64,000 bases of DNA, from assembly GCA_949361645.1 (NCBI GenBank), contig OX442425.1:1230000-1293999 (forward strand), given 5' to 3'. Every line of letters starts with the position of its first letter. Position 1 is the stretch's first letter. Below the pieces are notes generated by a model. That model made no database searches. It saw only the letters and a program-made list of their open reading frames with translations, and was not told the DNA's origin. This document shows positions 10,559 to 22,344 of the stretch, one piece after another. Source of the DNA: Spongilla lacustris (Eukaryota > Porifera > Demospongiae > Spongillida > Spongillidae). The position numbers and the translations under genes were made by a program.

Positions 10559-11433
10559 ATGTGTGTGTGTGTTCCTAATATGGATGTGCCTTTGTCAGCA
10601 GCTTCAATACCTCTCACAAGTCCATGAACTTTTAATGGATATATATATATATATGTATGCTGTTCAAAGAGCTAAAGACGTCATAGAGCCCCTGCTTGTG
10701 TCATTATTTGTGTCTACCTGTAAAATGATGTAATTATAAGTGGTAACAGTTGAAGGCTAGGGGAAACCCCCAAACCCTTCTTCATCAAATTGATTTCATA
10801 GAACACCGCATGTCCTAGATCATTGCTAGCTAACCACCCACTCTCCATTGATGCCAGTCTGCCAGATCACTTGATGCATGCCATGACCACAACACAACAT
10901 ATATACATACCTAAAAGCCCTCTAATCATTTGAATGTCTTATCCGGACAACATACACAGGCTTGAGCAGGGTGCATTCAGGGCAAAAACAATACTAGCTA
11001 TTGTGCTCCCCAATATACTCATATATACAAGTTCAAACGTCCGTTCTCACACCAATTGCAAATCACCACCAGCCCTGTCAGCTGAATTTCACACATCAAT
11101 CCTGCGCAATCTTGTGAACACTGCTTGCAAATGTACTAAAGCCTATCAGACTGACTTCCAATGACACCTCAAGCCTCTCCATCCATACCACCACGTGGCA
11201 CCCTATTTAACCAATCACCATGTAATTATAACATATTCTGGTGGGAGCCTATTTCCTGCCTGCAGTTCCTTCAAAAATTTATTTATGTATTTATCCTTGT
11301 GATGTTAAAATACTGGTAATTTGCAGTGTGACCATAAATGTGTGGTTATTGATGCAATTATAAAGACCTGGGATAGATTTCAATAAGATCATGTGATGGC
11401 AGAGCAAAGCAGGGAGAAGCTCAGTTTAGCTTG

Positions 11434-11497
<64 letters not shown>

Positions 11498-11900
11498 ATA
11501 CACACAAACACACACATACACCTACAAAAACACACACACACACACGCACACACACACCTACAAAGACACACACACATACACACACACCTACAAAGACACA
11601 CACATGCACACATACACACACCATAATACCACACACCTGGACATTAGGAGATAGCAGTGATATTGAGCATCTAACTTGTCTATGTCTGTTCTATTGCTTC
11701 CATGATGCAAATTTTAAATAACCATTTATCCAATGAATCTTATCGTCCGGATGAAAAGGAGAAAGAAGAAACATGTGTGGGAACGAGTGTGCATTATCGC
11801 CACTGTCCGAGCGTCATATACATGTACTACATTCATTAGAACGTGTAGGCGGTTAAATCACGTGATTCGTATTTCGACCTTTTTGGTGTATTACGTCCCC
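10559..11900. other. Intergenic spacer between UBTD and iPGM
   Basis: No coding exon was recognised. The UBTD 3'UTR should lie in the first few hundred bases. A (CA)n tract sits at 11437-11629. The last 100 bp before the iPGM ATG should hold its promoter. Confidence 0.6.
11437..11629. repeat. (CA)n microsatellite, interrupted
   Basis: CA dinucleotides run for about 60 bp, then continue as CA blocks broken by cctacaaa units (three copies). Confidence 0.93.
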
Positions 11901-14648
11901 ATGGCGAAGACGAAAGTGTGTTTAATCGTGATAGACGGGTGGGGTATCTCAGAGAACAAATATGGTGAGCTACTGTTTTGAGCGGGGGAGAGCATATCGT
12001 GTGCATGCTCCCCCTCCCCCTCCTCCATTTGTGTACAGAGCACATGGACACCCGCTCTGCCGTATGGTAAATATAGCTGTGACCTTCCCTCTACTCCACT
12101 CTCCCCCCCCCCCCCCACACACACACACATCCGTGGTTGACATATTGCATGTGAGACATGTAACAATTTACCTACCACACAGAAAACTTTCCATGCGTCT
12201 TGGATGGGTAAATAGGCCCTACCCTTGATTCCCACAAGGTGGTGTGGAGCAAATTTTTAGTGTGGGAAGCAATCACTGGGAAAGCAGCAATACTTTTAAT
12301 TTTCTCATAACCACGTGAGCAACCAGGGGGTCTGTTGTTTTGTTCTCTAGGTGGGTTGGCGGTTGAGCTCCAAATACTGAGGGAGAATGTGCGTGTTTGC
12401 AGCCAATAGGTAATGTGTCAGGTAATGAACTGATAACCAATGGATAGGAACATAATTTAACCATACACCCTTACATATGACAAACGTACCCCCCCCCCCC
12501 CCCCCCCCATCCCTATAATTAAATAATAGAATAGCCCATTCATTGTTATTATTAAATTAATGGCCCACTTTAATGTATACATCATCATTAGTCCATTAGC
12601 ATTCACTAATGGTGTTGATGATTAAAAGTTGTTGAACCTTGCACTGTGAACGTTAACTTTATGGTTGCTTTGGGGAAATTCCCCATGTCATACCATGTGG
12701 GTATGTGTCCCCATGCCATGTTAAATACCATGTGTCCCCATGTCATGCTAAATACCATGTGTGGTATTTAATATGGCATGTTACTGAGCAAACACTGAGG
12801 AGATGTAAGGCATAGGCTGATATCTCATCTGGGCAACACATGGCCTAAGTACTGTATCCAATGGCCAATAGCCACAATGCAATTAGGCTGTGATATTTTT
12901 ATGTATGAACACCAATAGTCCATGTCATTCCTTGCCCTGAAATCCACCTCCCCACCCCTCACACCCTGAAGTGCACCTCCCCACCCCACCCCTCACACCC
13001 TGAAGTCTCCTCCCCCACCCACCCCTCACACCCTGAAGTGCACTTATGCCTTATACTGCATGACTGTACTGGGAGCAATTTGTGGTGGTCAGCCCCCTGT
13101 ACTCTCTGATGGTCACCCCCCTGTACTCTCTGATGGTCAGCCCCCTGTACTCTCTGATGGTCAGCCCCCTGTACTCCCTGGTGGTCAGCCCCCTGTACTC
13201 TCTGATGGTCAGCCCCCTGTACTCTTTGGTGGTCAGCCCCCTGTACATTTAGGAACCTTAACCCTTTGGACTCAGGTTGACGTACATGTAGCATCATCAC
13301 AAGACACCGAACATGGTGAAGTCAAGGAGGGTTATCCTCCACAAGATCAGGGTTAAAATGGGTGGAAGAATGAGGCCTGGGGACCACCAGCCAGTGACTA
13401 GCTGAACTGTACTCCAAAATATCCCAAGTCCCATTTGATAGAAGGGTTCAGTATGATGTAAGACCTTATCTCCTTGGGTGATGTCCATATCCCTCAATAT
13501 AACGAAAAATGGAATCTGTGTTCCATTATTATTTGACTGTGGTTTACATGTATGAGAACAGATACAATTGTAGCAAATTCAAATTCTTCATTATGTGGTC
13601 CATTGTCCAAGACAGATTGCACCCCTTTGTACATCCTCTTAGGCCTGCAGCTTGTCTCCTTTGGGTCCTACTACTACTGTTGGCTGAATTCACTCTGTGT
13701 AATTATTGTATTGTGGCTTCACACTAATGCTTGCTTGCAGCTTAGTATTGTGTCCTGATCTTTGATGAGAATTGCCGGTGTCTGTAGTGATGTTGTATAA
13801 ATAATTATATTAAAACTAAAACCTGGTGAGGTCACCTCTCCCTCAGACATGAAGTCCCATCAAAGCGTGTTTGAGTTGAGTTATCACGGTTACATGCATG
13901 TTCTGTACCTACATGTAGTAGCCTAGTAACTCATTGTGATCAGTGCTAAGTTAGGTGTGTTCATGTGTGTGTTCTGAGTGATGTATCCACGATGTACATG
14001 TACATATATCTGATGCATATGTACACTGTACATGTATGCATGTAGCTGTACGTGTCGGTTTTTTTTTTTTCTTTCTCTTGCCATATTTGCTGGTATGCCT
14101 TTTCAAATTTTCCTTTTTTCCCCCACCACTTGTATAATGTCAATGGATCACACCTGTCTATATTGCCCTCCCCTCCCCTCCCCTTCACCACCCCACTCCT
14201 CCCTCCCCCTTCCCTCTGCATTCCTCTACCTTACTGTGTTATTCCTCCCCCCTCAGGGAATGCAATACTGAATGCAGAGACTCCAGTCATGGATGAGCTG
14301 TCACGTGGTGAATACCTCACACTGGATGCCAGCGGCCTCTCTGTGGGGCTTCCCGAGGGCCTCATGGGGAACAGTGAGGTGGGACACTTCACCATAGGCA
14401 CAGGGCGAGTCGTCTATCAGGTGAGCTTCTCTTGGTCCATTCAAAATGAAACAAAAAGTCACCTTTGCTTCACACCTTTGCTTTCAACTTTCCTTCTCAC
14501 CTCTGGCACACCAGGACATTGTAGGTATTAATCTAGCCATCAAGAACAAGACACTGGCTTCCATGCCCAGTGTTGTTGAAGCTATGAAGTCAGCCAAGGC
14601 TAAGAATGGCCGTCTTCACTTCTTAGGGCTGGTTAGCTAGTGCCTGCT

Positions 14649-14679
<31 letters not shown>

Positions 14680-15694
14680 TGTCCATTAGCTCTTGTTGAC
14701 AATGCGGTTCATCCCTCAGGTCAGTGATGGAGGTGTGCACAGCCATATTGAGCACCTGAAGGCTCTGCTGGTGGTTGCCAAAGAAGCAGGGGTGGAGCAT
14801 TCCTTTGTGCACTTCTTTGCAGATGGCAGAGACACCGCTCCAACCAGTGGAGGTTAGATATCCCCTGTTCTTTGGTGGAGGTTAGATATCCCCTGTTCTT
14901 TGGTGAAGGTTAGATATCCCCTGTTCTTTGGTGAAGGTTAGATATCCCCTGTTCTTTGGTGAAGGTTAGATATCGCCTGTTCTCTTTGGTGAAGGTTAGA
15001 TATCCCCTATTCTTTGGTGAAGGTTAGATATCGCCTGTTCTCTTTGGTGAAGGTTAGATATCCCCTATTTTTTGGTGAAGGTTAGATATCTCCTGTTCTT
15101 TGGTGAAGGTTAGATATCCCCTGTTCTTTTGGTGAAGGTTAGATATCCCCTGTTCTTTGGTGAAGGTTAGATACCCCCTGTTCTTTGGTGAAGGTTAGAT
15201 ACCCCCTGTTCTTTGGTGAAGGTTACTGTAGTTTACTGAGCATTGTTTTAGCTTGCAAAATAGCATATGGTCTGGTTCTATTTTGGGAGAGGGTATGGAC
15301 CAGTTCCATTCTGAAAGGATGTGGGCATGGACTGGTACCATTCTACAAGGGGCGGGGGGGGAGGGGTAGGGGACATGTTCTCATTCTGCAAAGAGAAACA
15401 TTATCTGGTTCTATTCTTCAGTTAATTACGTTCGTGAGCTGAGTGAACACCTGCACCATATTCAGTATGGTGTCCTGGCAACACTGATGGGACGCTACTA
15501 TGCCATGGATCGAGATAAGAGATATGAGAGGACCAAGATTGCATTTGATGCTCTAACAAAGGGCGTTGGAGAGAGAGTGCAGCCTGACAACCTAGTGAAG
15601 GTGTGTGTGATTGTATGTGTAGGTGTGATTGTGTGTGTGATTGTAAGTGTAGGTGTGATTGTGTGTGTAGGTGTGTGTGAATCTAATACCAGAC

Positions 15695-15725
<31 letters not shown>

Positions 15726-18700
15726 TGTATGTATGTATGTATGTATGTATGAATGTATGAATATATGTATGTATGTATGTATGAATGTATGTATGTATGC
15801 ATGCATGCATACTCATCAATGATTTTTAGGAGTTGTTTTTTGTTTATGATTTCAAGGAACAGCATGGTCTTGTATGTCTTTATCATCACTAAGCACACAG
15901 CACACATGTGTGTACACATCTCTATGGTTACATGTCATGCAGCCATAATTACATTTTCAGTTGGTCTGGTTAGCTGATATAATTGGCATATTACTTTATT
16001 TATGAACCTTTGGATGTGTTTGGTTGCTATGGTTTGGTCCTGATTGTGTGATGATGTAGTGCGTATGCCGCACTGTGTGATAATGTGCTTCTGTGTGTGT
16101 GTGTGTGGTGTGTGTGTGTGGTTTGTGTGCTTGTGTGCTTGTGTGTGTGTGCTTGTATATGTGGTGTGTGTGCTTGTGTGTGGTGTGTGTGCTTGTGTGT
16201 GGTGTGTGCTTGTGTGTGTGGTGTGCTTGTGTGTGTGGTGTGCTTGTGTGTGTGGTGTGCTTGTGTGTGTGGTGTGCTTGTGTGTGTGGTGTGCTTGTGT
16301 GTGTGGTGTGCTTGTGTGTGGTTTGTGTGTGTGTGTGGTTTGTGTGGTGTGTGCTTGTGTGTGTGGTGTGTGTGCCTGTGTGTGGTGTGTGTGCCTGTGT
16401 GTGTGTGGTGTGTGCTTGTGTGTGTGGTGGTAGACCATTGAAGAACGCTATGGTTGGCCTGAAGGCAAGAAGGAAAATGATGAGTTCCTGAAGCCCATCA
16501 TACTGGATACCGATGGTGTCATCAAGGGTGAGCTTATTTGTGCATTTGTCGGTGCGTATGTTTGGAAGTAATTTGAATTAGAGTTTTGATAAAGTGAAGA
16601 CGGCACTTTATCAAAACTCTAATTCAGATTATTTCCAAACAGATGCAAACACATGGGGTGTGATATGTGTGATGTGGGTGGAGGTGGTGTGGTGAGGGTG
16701 GAGGGTTGTGTTATACATGTAGGTAGTGGGTGGAGGGTATGATGTGGTATGGTGGGTGGAGGGTGTGGGTGGATGGGTGTACTGTAGTGTGGGTGGAGGG
16801 TGTGGTATGGTGGGTGGATGGGTGTGCTATAGGTGGATGGGTGTGCTATAGGTGGAGGGATGGTACAAGAGGCCTCTGTACTACTCTTCATTGGACGTTC
16901 ACCTTTCTCTCCCCTGTCCCAGACAATGACACACTTGTGTTCATCAACTTTAGGTCGGATCGAATGCGTCAGATTGTGGAAGCTCTGGGTATCAAGCCAC
17001 AGTTTCCCACCGAGGGATGTGTGCCACAAAACCTGGTCCGTTGTGTTGCTTTGTGTTTGCCACACACCCTGAATGACCTCATCTGTGTGCCACAGAGTAT
17101 TTTCACCATGACCGAATACAACAAGGACTTCCCTTTCCCAATATTGTTTCCTGTGAAGACACCCATCAACACGGTTGCAGAATGGCTGTCGTTGAAAGGA
17201 TTGCCCCAGTACCACTGCGCAGGTGGGAGGGGGAGGAGGGAGTGGGAGGAGGAGGGGAGGAGAACAAAGGGAGGAAAAGGGTGGTTGTAGTTAGTAGTAT
17301 ATAGCCAGACGTGAAGTGTTTGTGTGTAGGGGAGCCTCATCAGGTATTGTACCAACACATCAGTGCGTGCTTCCCTACATCTATGCCACCCTATGCACAC
17401 ACATCAAGGGCAGATGAAAGAGATGTCTATGTGGGCCATCTTTATGGAGGGTTGTGTGGCTTCTTTTGAGATGAGGCATAAAGCTTTGAAGCAGTCTAAG
17501 CACTTGTGGCCCTTTGGGAGCTAGTCAGGCAATATTTGAAGTTGTCTTTCTCAGTTGCTTGGGGTTATGGAGGGGGTGTGGCATGTGGAGGGAGGTGTGG
17601 CATATGAAATTTTAATTGACAAGCAGAATTTTCTATGGAACATTAAAGCTGCTTGTCTGACATAATTAATAGTGGGAACTTTTGATTGCATACCCCTCCC
17701 TATTCATGCAATCCTGCAAATTGGCAAATTGGAGGAGTAATTAACGTTTATATGGCCTCTTAAGGTGGCATGCCTTGTGGGGGGCATTGTCATGTGCCAA
17801 CCCATTGGGGCGATAGCCATTAATTTATTGTGATTAATAAACCTTTTTGATACATACATGTAAATAATCTCTTAACCCTTTGGGTGCATAGGTGAGGCTT
17901 AAATTCTGTTCCCCTGCAGAGACAGAGAAGTATGCCCACGTCACGTTTTTCTTCAATGGAGGACAGGAGAAGCAGTTTCCCCTTGAGGACCGTTGTCTGG
18001 TCCCCAGCCCAAAGGTTGCCACGTATGACCTGCAGCCAGAGATGAGTTGTCATGGCGTTGCTGAGAAGGTGGGTACAAGAGGGGAGGGAGGAGGGGGGGG
18101 AGGAAATTAGACTGGAAGGTGGGAGGCAATGTGATGTCAGGAGGGAGGTGGGAGAGGCAGAGGAGGGTGTGGGTGTGAGGGTGTGAGGGTGTTGATTCAG
18201 CTCTTACAATGTAGCTGCCTTATTACAGATGGTGGAAGCCATCAGTAGTGGGAAGTACCCATTTGTCATGTGCAATTTTGCTCCCCCTGACATGGTGGGA
18301 CACACTGGAGTGTATGAGGCAGCTGTGGTAGCATGTGCCGCTACCGGTGAGTTTAAAATATTCCACATGTCCTCTTTCTTAGATCATGTGATCTTCCATG
18401 TGTCCTCTCTTGTGATCTCCCTTCTTATGTAGCTCACCTGTTCCACGTTTAGCTCATGTGATCTTTGCTTCTGATCCTGTTTTTGTTCACCTGATCATCT
18501 TTTTAAAGTCATGTGATCTGTTTCTTAGCTCACCTAATCATCTTTTTAAAGTCATGTGATCTTTGTCTGATTGTGTCTTAGCTCACCTGTGGCATCCTTT
18601 ACAATCTCGCATGACCTAGTGTTTCTATGTTCCTTCCCAGACAAAGCCATTGGTGCCATCAAGAAGGCATGTGAAGAGAATGGTTATGTGCTTCTTATCA

Positions 18701-19915
18701 CTGCTGACCATGGCAATGCAGAGTTGATGATAGATGAGGAAGGCAAACCTGTCACTAAGCACACAACATTCAGGGGTGAGGAGGCATCATGGTGGGGGAG
18801 GGGGCAGGTGTGGGTGTGCATTAGGGGTCTACAGGTGGTGGATGTGTGTGGGGGGGGGACATGGTTACGTGTGTGTGGGGGGAATGGGGGGACATGTGTG
18901 TGTGTCGTGTGGCACATGCGTGCACATTTGCTGTTGTGTAACACCATGTACATGTACATGTGTGGTAACAAGATGGCCATTGCACACTTGAGCAGTGGGA
19001 AAGGTATGCATGTTGTGTTGTGATCAGGCACGGCAGCCTGCACTAGGTATGCATGCGGCAGCGCGTACCAATGTGGGCAGAGAGATGCTTTGAGATACTT
19101 TGAGATGCTTTGAGATGCACATTGCAAAAGCATTGGTGGTCGTGGATATTCATAGTCAGTTGTTGAGAGACTTACATTGTGTAATTTTTTTCCCCTTCTA
19201 TGGAAACAATGAATACATTTTGCATCTTGTCAGTAAAAGGCCTGTAGCTTATCAAAACTTTCTGGTTTTGGAGAAGTTGTAGCGGGTGTGAGGACTATTA
19301 GACATCAAAGGAGAGGTGATATTGTTCCTGAGTGTTTGGTTATCTAATTAGTGCTAAACGTGTTGATAAATCTGGCATCTCCTTTTGTGTGGGTTGCACA
19401 TCCCATTTGGTCCCAGTCCCCAGACCCATGGAGGCATGAGGATGATGTGCCCTTTATGAACTATTGTTAGTAATTTGGGTCAGCACATTCTAGCCGGCCA
19501 TCTTGGGTCCTTTGCCCTTTGTGATGGTGCCTTCAGTTAGACAGGAATGCCTATGCGGGCCTTTGTGTCAACTCTCATGTGTCTGTGTGCATGCCTTGCT
19601 GGTGCGGGCAGGTACCAATATGGCCATGGCTATGTCCCCCCTGTGCTCAGGAGCTATTGGTCTGGTGTCTCACATACCTGCACTGCTTCTCTCTCTATGT
19701 GCTTCACAAGTTTGTATATCCATACACACACACATGCATGCATACACACACATATGCGCATACACACACACACATGCACATGCACACACATGCACTTGCA
19801 CACACATACACACATGCACATGCACACACATACACACACATGCATACATGCATGCACACACACATACACACACGTGCACACATACACAAATGCACGCACA
19901 TGCACACACACACAC

Positions 19916-19968
<53 letters not shown>

Positions 19969-20122
19969 ACTCTCAGTTCCTTTTTGCATGCATGGAGGAA
20001 GCTTCAAATTTTGCAAGCCTTCCCACAATGCTGGCCTGTCTGATGTGGCGCCAACCCTGCTGGAGATCATGGGCTTAGAGATACCACAGGAGATGAATGG
20101 TGTGTCCCTGTTGGAGAAGTAA
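11901..20122 (+). CDS. ipgm: 2,3-bisphosphoglycerate-independent phosphoglycerate mutase (iPGM)
   Basis: Twelve exons close to exactly 512 aa, the usual family length: 11901-11964, 14257-14420, 14515-14631, 14720-14852, 15422-15600, 16434-16527, 16923-17035, 17096-17222, 17920-18068, 18229-18346, 18641-18775, 19977-20122. iPGM interconverts 3- and 2-phosphoglycerate in cytosolic glycolysis through a metal-bound phosphoserine. Visible signatures: DGWG (Asp12, metal), GNSEVGH (Ser61 nucleophile), [59 protein letters not shown] and the end [14 protein letters not shown]. All metal-site motifs are intact, so activity is expected. The last exon begins [12 protein letters not shown] after the acceptor ctctcag, which closes the frame after HTTFR. 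Intron 7 is only 60 nt; intron 1 is 2.3 kb. Confidence 0.95.
12489..12508. repeat. Poly(C) run, 20 bp
   Basis: Homopolymer in iPGM intron 1. A shorter C run lies at about 12104-12116. Confidence 0.9.
13078..13245. repeat. 24-bp minisatellite in iPGM intron 1
   Basis: Seven units of gtcagccccctgtactctct plus gatg, with small variants. It lies mid-intron, away from both splice sites. Confidence 0.92.
14659..14679 (+). repeat. Poly(G)21 just downstream of the iPGM exon 3 donor
   Basis: A T run passes straight into 21 G. The G run begins 28 nt into an 88-nt intron (14632-14719), leaving about 40 nt to the acceptor. Confidence 0.92.
14847..15224 (+). repeat. 28-30 bp minisatellite starting at the iPGM exon 4 splice donor
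   Basis: About 13 units of gttagatatcccctgttctt plus tggtgaag. The first unit begins exactly at the exon 4 donor (GTGGAG|gttaga), and every later unit keeps the same junction as GTGAAG|gttaga. The array therefore copies the 5' splice site. Confidence 0.93.
15601..15690 (+). repeat. GT-rich repeat starting at the iPGM exon 5 donor
   Basis: The intron begins gtgtgtgtgattgtatgtg and continues as about four loose units of gtgtaggtgtgattgtgtgt. It starts at intron base 1. Confidence 0.85.
15695..15812 (+). repeat. (ATGT)n tetranucleotide repeat
   Basis: About 28 units of ATGT, with three AATG or ATAT interruptions, in iPGM intron 5. Confidence 0.93.
16093..16432 (+). repeat. GTGTGGTGTGCTT-type repeat before the iPGM exon 6 acceptor
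   Basis: A GT-rich array with 18-20 bp units (gtgcttgtgtgtgtggt) runs directly into the acceptor gtggtag. The acceptor thus has almost no normal pyrimidine tract. Confidence 0.88.
16560..16640. mobile_element. 81-bp near-perfect hairpin in iPGM intron 6
   Basis: tttggaagtaatttgaatta at 16561 pairs with its complement ending at 16640; the inner arms gagttttgataaagtg / cactttatcaaaactc are perfect and the loop is about 7 nt. It is probably a tiny foldback element. Confidence 0.8.
19725..19968 (+). repeat. (CA)n tract ending at the iPGM exon 12 acceptor
   Basis: Interrupted CA with ATG and TGC variants for about 240 bp, then pure CA, ending 8 nt before exon 12 (ccactctcag). Confidence 0.93.
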
Positions 20123-20546
20123 TGACTGCTTCAGCCTTGGGACCCAGACAATGTGTCTTATATTCCCTTGTATAGGATGTTGATTTATCACTCCTTCCAT
20201 CTATTGTGTGCATGACGTATTTGTTGAAATATGAATATTTTTTAAAGTGCTCAGGTTTGTGGGATCTTTCCCAAGCCCATTGTCACTGCACATACTGGGG
20301 CAGTGATAAGTGCCTTGTGCTGTATGCTTAAGTTTTGTCATGCAAGTGATCTACTTATATTAAGTACGCCCCTCTTCGTATCTACAGTTGGCCAGTCATG
20401 ATGTCTTGTTAACTAATACGGCTGATGTCTTGTTAACTAATACGGCTGATGTCTTGTGGCTGATTTTAAAACTTAGCGCATACGGTGAACATGAAATATA
20501 TATAATAATGCTCTGGGGAGGAGGGGATTTGGGGGAAGGGCCATTC
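20123..20546. other. Convergent spacer (iPGM 3' end / membrane-anchored gene 3' end)
   Basis: No exon recognised. It must hold both 3'UTRs. A 24-bp direct repeat (gatgtcttgttaactaatac plus ggct) is present near 20400-20450. Confidence 0.6.
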
Positions 20547-21837
20547 TCACACAGTCGTTTCTATACTGGGAAGGATAACGGACGTTCTGCTGCCCTTCAA
20601 GTGCTTAGGCTTTTCGTGGCTAGGGGAGTGGTTATGTCTCAACTGTACTGCGGCCACGTTGGTATTGCTGAATGACTTGCTGTTCCGATTGGGTTTTCTG
20701 ACGTGCTCCAGTTGACCTGTCTCGGAGCTTCGCCGCACTATCGTAGTGCTCCCGCTGCTGCGCTTGGAATCGCTGTGGACTCGGAGGCGCGCGTCCGACC
20801 CGCAATAGGCGGGGCTAACGCTGTCGTTCAGGACGAGCGAGCTGGAGTAATAATCATTCCGCTCGTCTCCATCATCCGGCTTGTCAATGCTCAGCTGAGA
20901 AGCGAATGGCAAGTTGAAGGACGAATCGGACACTATGGAACTCGGTCTAGAGGGCGTCTGCAGTTTTACGGGGCTGTGGCGCAGCGTTGGGGTGGTCACG
21001 TGGCACGAATAGGTCGGCGTGCCCCGGGTCTTCAAAGCCACTTCGCTCGAAACGTTATTCGGTGAAGCGTTGCTGGTTTTCATGATGTCAGGCGAATTCC
21101 GGGTAAGTAGGCTTTCGTGCGAGCTTCCCGCAGACGAGACGGAGCTCCGGTCTTGGTTAGTGATATTATAGTCTGCTTCCTTAGGGGCGTAATCGACCTC
21201 GTCCACATCTTTTACTGGCGTCTTGGGAACAGCCCTAAAATTATCCGTCACTACCGTGCGCTGCACAGTTACGACGGAACGCCTGGCGGCAAATTGCACA
21301 CAGGCAGCCCTGGCGCCTGTGGTAAGAGTGTCCACTCGTATCTCCATGGTTCGTCTTTCGTTCGCTAACATGCCCTACGGGGAAAAAGAGGGTTCGTCAT
21401 GCTTCGCACACGCACTTCAACTTCAAACAAAATTTAGTAATTTTTTTTGGCTTACACATGACACTAAGTACACGCTCGCTTACCAGTTGCTCGCGTATTG
21501 CTTGCAAAGCTTGGTCCAAGGACCCTTCCATGGCGCCTGAAGAGGCTTCCTGCTTCCCTTTTTGAGGAGACCGCGTTCTGTACATCACTGGAGACAATTT
21601 TATGGAGTGCTTCACCGATGCCGGGAAAGTCACAAGAAAGCTTTCGACTGACTTTGACGCTGATATGTTTGGTTTATGCACAAGTTTCTGCGCACCTGTT
21701 CCGGTGAATTTATTTAAATGTCTTTGAAAATGGCATTCAGACATTCTTATCCTGCGCGGAGGTATGCGAAGCATGCGATTCGTTATTAAATAAATTATTG
21801 TTGCAGCAACAGTCATAACAAACCCTCCACTTATCAT
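20547..21837 (-). CDS. Unrecognised N-terminally membrane-anchored, disordered protein
   Basis: Two exons (21837-21484 and 21374-20547) give 393 aa. The intron (gtaagcg ... ccccgtag) is phase 0 and about 109 nt. I start at the ATG at 21837, since upstream codons lack an ATG. The protein opens with a hydrophobic segment (GGFVMTVAATIIYLITNRM, about residues 4-22) followed at once by basic RIPPRRIR, as in a signal anchor or outer-membrane tail. A predicted helix spans the exon junction (SLDQALQAIREQL then GMLANERRTMEIRVDTL). The remaining 240 residues are Ser/Asn/Thr-rich and likely disordered. No domain was recognised. The layout recalls organelle tether proteins, but that is only an analogy. 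It is convergent with iPGM. Confidence 0.68.
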
Positions 21838-22344
21838 CGGAGTTATAAAGCTCCAAAACAAAACAAAAAAAGTAGGGAGCTCTAATGCTTAAATTTAACA
21901 TTTAACTGCACTACAGGTAGTCAAATATAGCTCACCTCAAGAAACCAGCTGCACCGAATTATACGCGCTTCGCGTTTGAATTCGCTTACAAACACAGCAG
22001 TGACAACGAGTCGATTTCCTTACACTGACACGTGCGCATGAATGAGAGCGTTCGGTGACAGGTGCGCTCTTTAAGCCACGGACCCAGGCCGCTATATGTA
22101 AACACATCCGTCAGAAGCAACAAATTAATGCAATTATTAGATTGCGTCGATCCGATAGGGAATTTAGCACAGCGATCCTCGAGATTACCCAGCGCAACGA
22201 GGTGTGAAATGCATGCACAGCCCACCTCGCCCACAATATCCTCATCATCAGTAATGTAATTACCACACAACCTGCTAAATAAAGGCGCGAAGAATACACA
22301 GACTAAACGGTGCCATTGTAGCCACGTGCTAAAACGATACTGTT

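Noticed and set aside
19503..20122. Extending the last iPGM exon upstream through PLPFVMVPS
   Set aside because: It resembles the expected VPF motif, but the phase does not fit. The acceptor at 19976 gives [12 protein letters not shown] and exact closure at 512 aa.
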